Origin: an uncultured Dialister sp.
GTDB taxonomy: Bacteria > Bacillota > Negativicutes > Veillonellales > Dialisteraceae
Direction of reading: 5' to 3'
Assembly: GCA_900545785.1 (NCBI GenBank)
Contig: URAA01000077.1
Location: 1 to 7,065 of the forward strand
Length of the DNA: 7,065 nucleotides
In this document: piece after piece, positions 1 to 5,923 of the stretch
How the letters are laid out: each line of letters starts with the position of its first letter
Position numbering within the stretch: position 1 is the stretch's first letter
The notes under the pieces: model-generated
Seen by the model: the letters and a program-made list of their open reading frames with translations, nothing else
What the model was told of the DNA's origin: nothing
Database searches by the model: none
Made by a program: the position numbers and the translations under genes

Positions 1-9
1 TTCCGATCT
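1..9. other. Illumina adapter remnant at left contig end
   Basis: The window opens with TTCCGATCT, which is the 3' end of the standard Illumina TruSeq adapter arm (known sequence ending GCTCTTCCGATCT). The opposite end carries the complementary signature in the expected orientation. These nine bases are therefore probably not genomic and should be trimmed before any search or reading-frame call at the edge. Confidence 0.85.
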
Positions 10-24
10 CATAGGAGCCCCCCT
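10..24 (-). promoter_or_regulatory. Possible ribosome binding site and start codon of a gene cut off by the contig end
   Basis: Read on the minus strand after the ndk stop codon, a purine-rich AGGGGGG (18-24) lies 5 bases before an ATG (10-12), a good Shine-Dalgarno distance. The next bases are already adapter, so only the start codon would be real sequence. This suggests a further co-directional gene about 20 bases after ndk, but its product cannot be known from here. The alternative is a chance ATG in an intergenic region. Confidence 0.3.
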
Positions 25-31
25 GATATTA

Positions 32-448
32 CTAATTTAATTCGGGAAACCATAATCCGATTTCTCTGGCTGCCGTTTCCGAAGCATCAGAAGCATGTAC
101 TATATTTTCATCAATAGATGTTGCAAAGTCACCGCGAATGGATCCCGGAACCGCTTCCAAAGGATTGGTGGCACCGTTGATTTGACGAACGGCTGCTACC
201 GCATTTTCCCCTTCAATCACCATGGCTAATACAGGGCCGGACGTGATAAAAGCAATTAAATCATTGAAAAACCCTTTTCCTTCATGTTCAGCATAGTGCT
301 TTTTTGCCAAGGCTTCAGGAACCTGAATCATTTTAATTGCATGAATACTTAACCCTTTTCTTTCAAAGCGGGAAATAACTTCTCCGCAAATATGTTTCTT
401 GACACCGTCAGGTTTTACAAGAACAAGAGTTTTTTCAATGTTTGCCAT
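32..448 (-). CDS. ndk: Nucleoside diphosphate kinase
   Basis: Transfers the gamma phosphate from ATP to nucleoside diphosphates through a phospho-histidine intermediate, balancing cytoplasmic NTP and dNTP pools. The 138-residue product has the usual family length. Visible family signatures are LVKPDGV near the N-terminus with Lys12, HYAEHEGK (51-58), the nucleotide-binding stretch GATNPLEAVPGSIRGDFA (92-109) with Arg105, and the active-site segment ENIVHASDASE with catalytic His118. A strong Shine-Dalgarno, AAGGAGG, lies 6 bases before the ATG and supports this start. The gene begins 18 bases after the htpX stop, so the two are probably co-transcribed, although this short gap could not hold much regulation. 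The sequence appears intact, with no missing key residue. Confidence 0.97.
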   Translation of the reverse strand: MANIEKTLVLVKPDGVKKHICGEVISRFERKGLSIHAIKMIQVPEALAKKHYAEHEGKGFFNDLIAFITSGPVLAMVIEGENAVAAVRQINGATNPLEAVPGSIRGDFATSIDENIVHASDASETAAREIGLWFPELN

Positions 449-454
449 AATATT

Positions 455-461
455 CCTCCTT
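455..461 (-). promoter_or_regulatory. Ribosome binding site of ndk
   Basis: On the minus strand AAGGAGG is a full-strength anti-16S match, 6 bases before the ndk ATG. It is the strongest ribosome binding site in the window, consistent with high expression of a housekeeping kinase. Confidence 0.8.
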
Positions 462-466
462 AAAAA

Positions 467-1327
467 TTAATGCATGCTGACTGCGATTTCACGCAATTTT
501 TTTACACGCTCTTCCGTGGACGGATGCGTAGAAAATAAAGATGAAATACCACTGACTCCGGAAAGAGGATTAATAATAAATAATCCTGAAGAAGCCGGTT
601 TTGCATTGGGAATTACTTTACGATGAGCATAGTCATCCAATTTTTGCAGAGCGCTTGCAAGAGCCAAAGGTTTACCACTGATTTCAGCACCGGAAGCATC
701 CGCCATAAATTCTCTGGAACGGGACAAAGCCATTTGCACAAGAGCTGCTGCAATGGGAGCGATAATAATAGTTGCAAGAAGTACGATGGGATTGCTGCTT
801 CGCCCTTCGCTATCTCTTCCCCCGCCAAAAATAGCGGCCCATTGTGCCGCTTGCGCAAGATAACTGATTGCCGTTGCAAAAGTGGCAGCCATCGTCATAA
901 CCAGTGTATCATGATGTTTGATATGAGACAACTCGTGACTGATAACACCGGCAATTTCATCTCTGTCCAAAAGCGAAATAAGGCCTTCCGTCACGGCAAC
1001 TGCCGCATGTTTTTCGTTTCGGCCCGTAGCAAAAGCATTCGGTACCGAAGTCGGAATAACATATAGTCTCGGCATAGGAATACCTGCATTTTTAGCCAAT
1101 CCTCGAACCAATTCAAATAATTCGGGAACTTCTTTTTCTGACAATTCTTGTGCATTATAAGCATTCAATGCGATTTTATCAGAGTTCCAATAGCTGTAAA
1201 AATTCATAATGAGCGCTATACCAAGCATGATGGCAGCACCGTTTCGCCCGCCGGCATATCCGCCGATAGCAACTAAAATGACACCGAGAAGTGTCATTAA
1301 CATGACAGATTTTATTCTATTTATCAT
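467..1327 (-). CDS. htpX: Membrane zinc metalloprotease HtpX (M48 family)
   Basis: Inner-membrane protease with its active site facing the cytoplasm. The family degrades misfolded membrane proteins and works alongside FtsH. Numbering from the chosen start (286 residues; E. coli HtpX is 293), there are two N-terminal hydrophobic segments (about 9-24 and 30-46), the zinc-binding HELSH motif with His131, Glu132 and His135, two more hydrophobic segments (about 141-161 and 180-199), the third zinc ligand Glu206 in SRSREFMADASGA, and the C-terminal family motif FSTHPSTEERVKKL. A longer frame reaches an ATG at 1390, but its first codons lie inside the proline tRNA gene. The ATG at 1327 has GAGAGG seven bases upstream, and starting there gives MINRIKSVMLM directly before the first membrane segment. 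It is followed closely by ndk and preceded by tRNA-Pro. Confidence 0.95.
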   Translation of the reverse strand: MINRIKSVMLMTLLGVILVAIGGYAGGRNGAAIMLGIALIMNFYSYWNSDKIALNAYNAQELSEKEVPELFELVRGLAKNAGIPMPRLYVIPTSVPNAFATGRNEKHAAVAVTEGLISLLDRDEIAGVISHELSHIKHHDTLVMTMAATFATAISYLAQAAQWAAIFGGGRDSEGRSSNPIVLLATIIIAPIAAALVQMALSRSREFMADASGAEISGKPLALASALQKLDDYAHRKVIPNAKPASSGLFIINPLSGVSGISSLFSTHPSTEERVKKLREIAVSMH

Positions 1328-1334
1328 ATATTTT

Positions 1335-1340
1335 CCTCTC
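1335..1340 (-). promoter_or_regulatory. Ribosome binding site that fixes the htpX start
   Basis: GAGAGG on the minus strand lies 7 bases before the ATG at 1327. The two upstream in-frame ATGs are worse choices: the one at 1342 overlaps this site, and the one at 1390 falls within the tRNA. Confidence 0.7.
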
Positions 1341-1375
1341 ATTTCTAAAAGAAAATGATTCCTACCAATAAAAAA

Positions 1376-1452
1376 TGGTCGGAACGACATGATTCGAACA
1401 TGCGACCTCTACCACCCCAAGGTAGCGCTCTACCAAACTGAGCTACGTCCCG
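1376..1452 (-). tRNA. tRNA-Pro (anticodon GGG), CCA encoded
   Basis: The minus strand folds by hand into a full cloverleaf of 77 bases including the encoded CCA (1376-1378). The acceptor stem CGGGACG pairs with CGTTCCG (one G-U), the D arm is GCTC...GAGC with GG in the loop, the anticodon stem CTACC pairs with GGTAG around the loop TTGGGGT, the variable loop has five bases, and the T arm is GCATG-TTCGAAT-CATGT with one G-U closing pair. Loop positions 34-36 read GGG (1416-1418), so it decodes proline CCC/CCU. The discriminator is A. Six Ts directly follow the CCA. The gene sits between thrB and htpX and has its own promoter about 20 bases upstream. Confidence 0.96.
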
Positions 1453-1473
1453 ACAATAATTGTTACATAGAAT

Positions 1474-1502
1474 AGAATACACACTTTATCCTAAATTGTC
1501 AA
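1474..1502 (-). promoter_or_regulatory. Sigma-70-type promoter of tRNA-Pro
   Basis: On the minus strand a perfect -35 box TTGACA (1502-1497) is followed by exactly 17 bases and then TATTCT (1479-1474), which matches 4 of 6 positions of the -10 consensus. The predicted transcript would start near 1467, giving a leader of about 15 bases before the tRNA 5' end. The -35 box overlaps the thrB stop codon. The placement, spacing and perfect -35 make this the best promoter candidate in the window. It could also serve htpX and ndk by read-through, since no hairpin terminator separates them from the tRNA. Confidence 0.72.
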
Positions 1503-2422
1503 TATATTATCGATGTAACTCCCGTTGGATCAAAGTCTAAAATCATATATTTGGACTTCAGATTTTGTTTTTCAAACGCCTTTATCATACTTTCTCCGAT
1601 TGATTCGGCGTTTTTTTCATTTGAAAATGCAATAATCGTCGGACCGGATCCGCTGATTGTTGCCCCATAGGCTCCCGCATTGTATGCATTTTGTAAAGCT
1701 TCCTCAGCTCCGGGAATCAATTGTAAGCGATATGGCACATGAATCCGATCTTCTAATCCTATTTTTAAAAATTCCGGTTTTTGAAGTAAAAAGGCCGATA
1801 ATAGAAAGGATAGACTTCCTATATTATTCACAACATCATTGCGTGAATACCGATCAGGTAAAATACCTCTTGCTCGTTCTGTGAGCAGCTTAAATTCAGG
1901 AATGGCAACAACTGCTTTCCAGTCAGAATGAATGGATACTTTTTCATATTCCACCCGTCCATTATTAAACAAAGAAATACAAAACCCTCCCAATACAGCA
2001 GGAGCCACATTGTCCGAGTGCCCTTCCAATACGGCAGTTATATCCAAAATCTCTTTTTTATTTAAAATATTCCCCAAATATATATTTCCTAAGAAAGCAC
2101 CTGCCACCAGAGCGGAAGAACTGCTGCCCAAGCCTCGTGCAAGGGGAATTCGATTCACAAGTTTAAATCGACCGCCGGGAATATTTTTCCCTGTTTTCTC
2201 TTGCACGGCTTTCATTGCTTGTAAAATCATATTATCTTCTCCGGAATGAATTTCCGATTGTCCTTCTCCCTCCACTTGAAACTCAGAATTTATGAGCAAA
2301 GTCCCCTCTTCGGGTGTGTAATAAACTTCATTATAAAGAGAAAGAGAAATTCCCAAAGTATCAAAGCCGCTTCCTACATTGGCTGTCGTAGCAGGGACTC
2401 TCACACCAAATGTTTTATTCAT
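1499..2422 (-). CDS. thrB: Homoserine kinase
   Basis: Phosphorylates L-homoserine with ATP to O-phosphohomoserine, the substrate of threonine synthase (or, in some organisms, a methionine branch). It is a cytoplasmic GHMP-superfamily kinase of 307 residues, the usual length. Visible motifs are the N-terminal substrate-binding PATTANVGSGFDTLG (10-24), the phosphate-binding loop PLARGLGSSSSA (93-104), GHSDNVAPAVLGG (134-146) and the C-terminal glycine-rich AYGATISGSGPT (251-262). The ATG overlaps the last 8 bases of hom, with only a weak GGA nearby, so translation is probably coupled to hom. No thrC lies next to it, unlike the common hom-thrC-thrB order. Its stop codon sits within the -35 box of the tRNA-Pro promoter. 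Confidence 0.96.
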   Translation of the reverse strand: MNKTFGVRVPATTANVGSGFDTLGISLSLYNEVYYTPEEGTLLINSEFQVEGEGQSEIHSGEDNMILQAMKAVQEKTGKNIPGGRFKLVNRIPLARGLGSSSSALVAGAFLGNIYLGNILNKKEILDITAVLEGHSDNVAPAVLGGFCISLFNNGRVEYEKVSIHSDWKAVVAIPEFKLLTERARGILPDRYSRNDVVNNIGSLSFLLSAFLLQKPEFLKIGLEDRIHVPYRLQLIPGAEEALQNAYNAGAYGATISGSGPTIIAFSNEKNAESIGESMIKAFEKQNLKSKYMILDFDPTGVTSIIY

Positions 2423-3716
2423 TTTCCATAACCCTTATAATATTAGCTACCTTTCTGATACAAGACAGCACTTCCAAATCTTTTTCCACCTGCAAAATAT
2501 TTTCTCTTTCCGTACTTTCTGTAATAATAACCAATTCTGCAGTTCCTTCCATTCTTTGCTTTTGTACAACTTCTTTAATACTGATACCGTTATCTGCAAA
2601 AGCAGCGGCAATTTGAGAGAGAACCCCCGGTACATCATCAACAATCAATCGGAAATAATAAGAGTCTTTTAATTTTCTTGACGAATGGAAAGGAATTCTT
2701 TTGGTATCCGTCATGATCATTCCTGTTCCAGTAGTTCCGTTTAATATATGATGAGCCGTACTGATGACATCACCCAAAACTGCACTGGCTGTCGGAAGAG
2801 AACCGGCGCCGCTTCCATAAAACATAACATCATTTACGATGTTTCCCGTCACATAAATGGCATTATAAGCGCCCTTAACAGATGCCATGGGATGATTAGT
2901 CGGAACAAACGCAGGATAAACATTTAACGCAATTCCGTCTTCTTGTCTTAAAGCCACCGTAAGAAGTTTTATGGTATACCCCATCTCTTTTGCATATTTA
3001 ATATCATTTTGAGATATTTCAGTAATTCCTTCCACCACTACATCATCGAATGTAACATTGGCTCTAAAACCGATAGAAGACAAAATGGCTAACTTTCGTG
3101 CCGCATCAAATCCGCAAACATCATTAGTCGGATCTGCTTCGGCAAAACCTGCTTCCTGTGCAGATTTAAGAGCATTTTCATAAGATTGACCCGTTTCCGT
3201 CATCTGGGTAAGAATATAATTGGTTGTTCCGTTTAATATACCTACGATGCTTTCAATCTGATTGGCTGCCAAAGATTGATGTAAGGGCATTAAAATGGGG
3301 ATTCCGCCTCCTACACTGGCTTCACAACTGAAATTTACATGTTTTTCTATGGCTTTATGTATAATTTCAGGACCGTATAAGGCTACTAAATCTTTATTGG
3401 CACTTACGACGCTGATATGCTTTTCCATGGCAGAAAAAATATATTCTTTCGCGGGAGAGATTCCTCCCATGACCTCTACTACTATATCTAAAGAATCATC
3501 ACCGATAATATCTTCAAAGGAATCTGTCAGTTGAATATTCCCGAGGAGTTCATTTCCTTTATATTTATTAATATTGCGTACCAATATATATTTAATAACT
3601 AATTTGCATCCGAGTTGTTCTTCTATGATAGAAGAATTTTCATTTATCGCTTTTACAACACCGCTTCCAACCGTCCCGAACCCTAATAAGGCAATATTGA
3701 TATCTTTCATTTTCAT
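2415..3716 (-). CDS. hom: Homoserine dehydrogenase with C-terminal ACT domain
   Basis: Reduces L-aspartate 4-semialdehyde to L-homoserine with NAD(P)H, at the branch to threonine and methionine. The 433-residue protein has the monofunctional three-domain layout and no fused aspartate kinase: an N-terminal nucleotide-binding fold with GFGTVGSG (12-19), a catalytic domain with SANKDLVA (105-112), EASVGGGIPI (132-141), NGTTNYIL (162-169) and the family signature ADPTNDVCGFDAARKLAIL, in which Asp199, Asp204 and Lys208 correspond to known catalytic positions, and a C-terminal ACT domain (about 354-428) that in this family mediates threonine feedback. The ATG at 3716 overlaps the preceding stop as ATGA. 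A second in-frame ATG at 3710 is better spaced (9 bases) from AAAAGGA and could be the real start, which would remove two residues. Confidence 0.97.
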   Translation of the reverse strand: MKMKDINIALLGFGTVGSGVVKAINENSSIIEEQLGCKLVIKYILVRNINKYKGNELLGNIQLTDSFEDIIGDDSLDIVVEVMGGISPAKEYIFSAMEKHISVVSANKDLVALYGPEIIHKAIEKHVNFSCEASVGGGIPILMPLHQSLAANQIESIVGILNGTTNYILTQMTETGQSYENALKSAQEAGFAEADPTNDVCGFDAARKLAILSSIGFRANVTFDDVVVEGITEISQNDIKYAKEMGYTIKLLTVALRQEDGIALNVYPAFVPTNHPMASVKGAYNAIYVTGNIVNDVMFYGSGAGSLPTASAVLGDVISTAHHILNGTTGTGMIMTDTKRIPFHSSRKLKDSYYFRLIVDDVPGVLSQIAAAFADNGISIKEVVQKQRMEGTAELVIITESTERENILQVEKDLEVLSCIRKVANIIRVMENE

Positions 3717-4162
3717 ATTTCCTTTTCTGTAAACATGAGTTGTTTAACCCCTTTAATCTTTCTGATTGCTTCTGACAGAATTTCTATTGCTGCCGGTAAA
3801 TCTTTTGTCTTAAATGCAATGGTGACGGGAACCGTTTTTTCGAAAGCAATTCCTCTATCAATGGTTAATATTTCATTTTCCTCTTTGGTAATACGTCTGA
3901 CGACTTTTCCCAAAACAGAAAAATCATTGCTCATCATGATAAAAAATACAATTGCCCGCTCTGACGGTTTGTCAAAAGCCGGTGCGACGTGATCCTTATA
4001 TTTATAATAGGCACTGCGACTCATCTCCATAGAACGAACCGCTTCATTAATTGTACCGATTGTTCCGTTTTTAAGCATTTCTTTTACTCGGATTGTTTTC
4101 TTTATCGCTTCAGGTAATATTTGAAAATCTACAAGATAAAATTGCTTTTCATCAGTCTTCAT
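3713..4162 (-). CDS. ACT domain-containing protein, UPF0735/PheB-like
   Basis: A 149-residue protein resembling the UPF0735 family of Firmicutes (B. subtilis PheB and relatives). The N-terminal half (about 14-60) is helical and carries a recognisable family stretch, TINEAVRSMEMSRSAYYKYK (38-57), that reads like a small helix-turn-helix. The C-terminal half (about 70-144) is a single ACT domain, a fold that usually binds amino acids. Its molecular function is not established for the family. Position supports a link to threonine synthesis: it overlaps hom by 4 bases (ATGA) and the preceding deacetylase gene by 11. AGAGGA lies 8 bases before the ATG and supports this start. An amino-acid-sensing regulatory role for hom or its expression is inference. 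Confidence 0.88.
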   Translation of the reverse strand: MKTDEKQFYLVDFQILPEAIKKTIRVKEMLKNGTIGTINEAVRSMEMSRSAYYKYKDHVAPAFDKPSERAIVFFIMMSNDFSVLGKVVRRITKEENEILTIDRGIAFEKTVPVTIAFKTKDLPAAIEILSEAIRKIKGVKQLMFTEKEI

Positions 4163-5027
4163 CTACATGTTCCTCTCCGGCTAAATCTCGATAAGACGTA
4201 AGCTTAATCTCTGAGCTTTTGATTTGCTCCATAAGCACGGGAGATAAAAGGGCTTTAAGTTCATCCTCACCTCGATATCCCCAGTGAAAAACGGCTTCCA
4301 TCGCTTCTGCATCCGATGACGGATGACACATAAATTCGGTGACTCCGTCATCTGCCTTGTTTAAAACTTTTTTCATTTTATCTTCTGTAAAGTGACCGCC
4401 ATAGAGCATTCCGTAAAAATGATCATTTGTAATAATTTTCATTTCCTTCAAAACTTTTCTATGATTCCTTGCCATAATGGAAAGTCCGGTTCCCGCAAAA
4501 GAACGAAATGAATTGCCTAAACTGAAATCAAAGAAAAATTTTTCATCAGGAACTCTCATACAGGGAATTTTATACTTTTTGGCTAAAGAAACTGCGATGG
4601 GGAAAAATTTATTCCACATATGAAGATGTTGATGTCCGTCAATATGGGTTATAGAGATCCCTGCATCAAGAATTTTTTTAATTTGAGCATCCCATTCACA
4701 ATAAACTTCTTCCACATTAATTAATCCTTGCAGATCTCTTTTTATTAATTCTACATAATTTTTACAAAGCAGCCCGTTTTCCCATGTCAGGCTCGGAATT
4801 TCACGAGGAGATAATACACTTGGAAGCCCGCCGACCAATGTTAAATGCACGCCCACATCCAATTCGGATATATCCCTTGCCACGGATACCGCTTCTTCAA
4901 AAGCAGCACCGCCGGCCATTAAGGATGTACTTGTCAATATGCCGGATTCAAAGCCTCGATAAACAGCCTCATTAACCGCTTTATGTATACCAAAATCATC
5001 GGCATTTATAATTAATTTCTTACTCAT
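4152..5027 (-). CDS. YdjC/ChbG-family carbohydrate deacetylase
   Basis: A 291-residue member of the YdjC family, metal-dependent deacetylases that include ChbG (removes an N-acetyl group from chitooligosaccharides) and HpnK of hopanoid clusters. The signatures are the N-terminal IINADDFG (6-13) with metal-binding Asp11, VGVHLTLVGG (58-67) with His61, the HxDGHQHLH segment (128-136) with its cluster of histidines, and a late EFMCHPSSD (231-239) with His235. All expected metal and catalytic positions look present, so it should be active. There is no signal peptide, so it acts in the cytoplasm. The true substrate is unknown. It starts 30 bases after the RNA methyltransferase gene and overlaps the ACT-domain gene by 11 bases. 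The only nearby ribosome-binding sequence, GGGAG, is one base from the ATG, which is too close, so initiation may depend on coupling. Confidence 0.9.
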   Translation of the reverse strand: MSKKLIINADDFGIHKAVNEAVYRGFESGILTSTSLMAGGAAFEEAVSVARDISELDVGVHLTLVGGLPSVLSPREIPSLTWENGLLCKNYVELIKRDLQGLINVEEVYCEWDAQIKKILDAGISITHIDGHQHLHMWNKFFPIAVSLAKKYKIPCMRVPDEKFFFDFSLGNSFRSFAGTGLSIMARNHRKVLKEMKIITNDHFYGMLYGGHFTEDKMKKVLNKADDGVTEFMCHPSSDAEAMEAVFHWGYRGEDELKALLSPVLMEQIKSSEIKLTSYRDLAGEEHVDED

Positions 5028-5043
5028 ACTCCCACACTTTCAT
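5020..5043 (-). other. Possible 7-codon upstream reading frame overlapping the deacetylase start
   Basis: On the minus strand AAAAGG (5051-5056) is followed at good spacing (7 bases) by ATG (5043-5041), which opens the frame MKVWEYE and stops at TAA (5022-5020), a few bases inside the deacetylase gene and in another frame. The deacetylase ATG lies within the last codons of this frame. Ribosomes ending here could restart on the deacetylase, which otherwise lacks a well-placed ribosome binding site. A chance occurrence is quite possible at this length. Confidence 0.25.
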
Positions 5044-5057
5044 TTGATATCCTTTTA

Positions 5058-5843
5058 TTAAAAATAATGGAAAAGGATAATCGCTATAGCTGCAGAAACA
5101 TTCAGTGATTCTACTGTACCGGCTAAAGGGATACTCAGATTCCAATCAGTCATATGTAACAACGCCGGATGAATTCCGTTCCCTTCATTGCCGAAAATAA
5201 AAATGCCGTTCTCTATTTCAGCAGCCTCTTTATAAGGAATGCCGTTTATCATTGTAGTACCGATTAAAGGTATCTTATGCTTTTCCCTGATTTCTCTCAA
5301 AAAAGAATCCGTTAATCCTTCATAAACGGGAATACGTAATATACTTCCCATCGAACTTCTTACTGCTTTTTCGGAATAAGGATCTGTACAGCCTTCTGAC
5401 AATAAAACTCCTGCACAGCCTGCAGCAGCCGCCGTTCTTATAATAGTTCCCAGGTTTCCCGGATCTTGTATGGTATCCAAATAAATATACTTACCTTGAA
5501 ATTCCTTTAATAAACATGTTTTATCTTGTCTATCTTTTTTTACAAGTAAAATAATTCCCTGACCATGTTCGGTATCCGAAATAGAATTGAGCAAAGATGT
5601 ATTTACTTCACAAAACAGCCAGTGCAGACTTTTCCCTTTTTCAATAATGGATAAAATATCTTCGTTATCTGTTTTATTCTCTTGTACCAGACAGATCACA
5701 TCTTTTATTTTCTGTATTTGTGCATCTTTCGCATTTCTGATGCCTTCCATCAGAAACATATTATTTTTTTCTCTGTACTTCTTCTGTTTAAGTTGAGTCG
5801 CCAGCTTTATCCAGCGATTATTCCTACTGGTGATCTGCTCCAT
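5058..5843 (-). CDS. SpoU/TrmH-family RNA 2'-O-methyltransferase
   Basis: S-adenosylmethionine-dependent methyltransferase of the SPOUT class that methylates a ribose 2'-OH in rRNA or tRNA. The layout is an N-terminal substrate-binding domain of the L30e-like type (about 1-105, with the opening pattern ITSRNNRWIKLATQL and FLMEGIRNA) and a C-terminal knotted methyltransferase domain with all three motifs: QDPGNLGTIIRTAAAAG (126-142) with the conserved Arg136, IFIFGNEGNGI (214-224), and SIPLAGTVESLNVSAA (237-252). The 261-residue length fits the family of 23S rRNA methyltransferase-like proteins (YsgA/RlmB-like), but the target nucleotide cannot be read from sequence. AGAGGA lies 4 bases before the ATG and supports the start. 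It is the first gene after a terminator and leads the deacetylase-ACT-hom-thrB run. Confidence 0.93.
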   Translation of the reverse strand: MEQITSRNNRWIKLATQLKQKKYREKNNMFLMEGIRNAKDAQIQKIKDVICLVQENKTDNEDILSIIEKGKSLHWLFCEVNTSLLNSISDTEHGQGIILLVKKDRQDKTCLLKEFQGKYIYLDTIQDPGNLGTIIRTAAAAGCAGVLLSEGCTDPYSEKAVRSSMGSILRIPVYEGLTDSFLREIREKHKIPLIGTTMINGIPYKEAAEIENGIFIFGNEGNGIHPALLHMTDWNLSIPLAGTVESLNVSAAIAIILFHYF

Positions 5844-5861
5844 ATTGTCCTCTAAGATTTT

Positions 5862-5923
5862 AAAATCCGGTGTGCTTATTTATAAAGCTTTTATAAAAAT
5901 AAAATATAGCTTATGACACCGGA
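5862..5923 (-). terminator. Likely intrinsic terminator after the heptosyltransferase gene
   Basis: Directly after the heptosyltransferase stop codon, the minus strand reads TCCGGTGT (5923-5916) and, 42 bases later, its exact reverse complement ACACCGGA (5873-5866), then TTTT (5865-5862). Inside the long loop a second stem, ATAAGCT with AGCTTTAT (5914-5908 and 5889-5882, one bulged base), can extend the structure. The stem is GC-rich at its base, but the U tail is short (4), so termination may be partial. The opposite strand lacks a T tail, so it is one-directional. It separates the LPS-type genes from the RNA methyltransferase transcript. Confidence 0.6.

Noticed and set aside
623..1066. Plus-strand open frame of 147 codons within htpX
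   Set aside because: It lies antisense to a well-supported protease, its translation has no recognisable domain and unusual composition, and no ribosome binding site is evident; it is a shadow of htpX.
1340..1360. Small inverted repeat TCATTT/AAATGA just upstream of htpX
   Set aside because: Six AT-rich pairs are too weak for a convincing terminator or operator, and it overlaps the ribosome binding region by chance-level sequence.
1370..1378. Six Ts right after the tRNA CCA as an intrinsic terminator
   Set aside because: No dedicated GC-rich hairpin precedes the T run; the only stem there is the tRNA acceptor itself. It could slow polymerase but cannot be called a terminator.
1453..1463. 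Palindrome ACAATAATTGT next to the tRNA as an operator
   Set aside because: An 11-base AT-rich palindrome with five-base arms is expected often by chance at this composition, and no regulator is encoded nearby to match it.
1932..2672. Plus-strand open frames opposite thrB and hom
   Set aside because: Short overlapping frames on the antisense strand of conserved enzymes, with no family resemblance or start signals.
5844..5923. Threonine or T-box type attenuator ahead of the operon
   Set aside because: The gap holds one hairpin directly after the previous stop codon, no run of threonine or isoleucine codons, no T-box consensus, and too little length for alternative leader structures.
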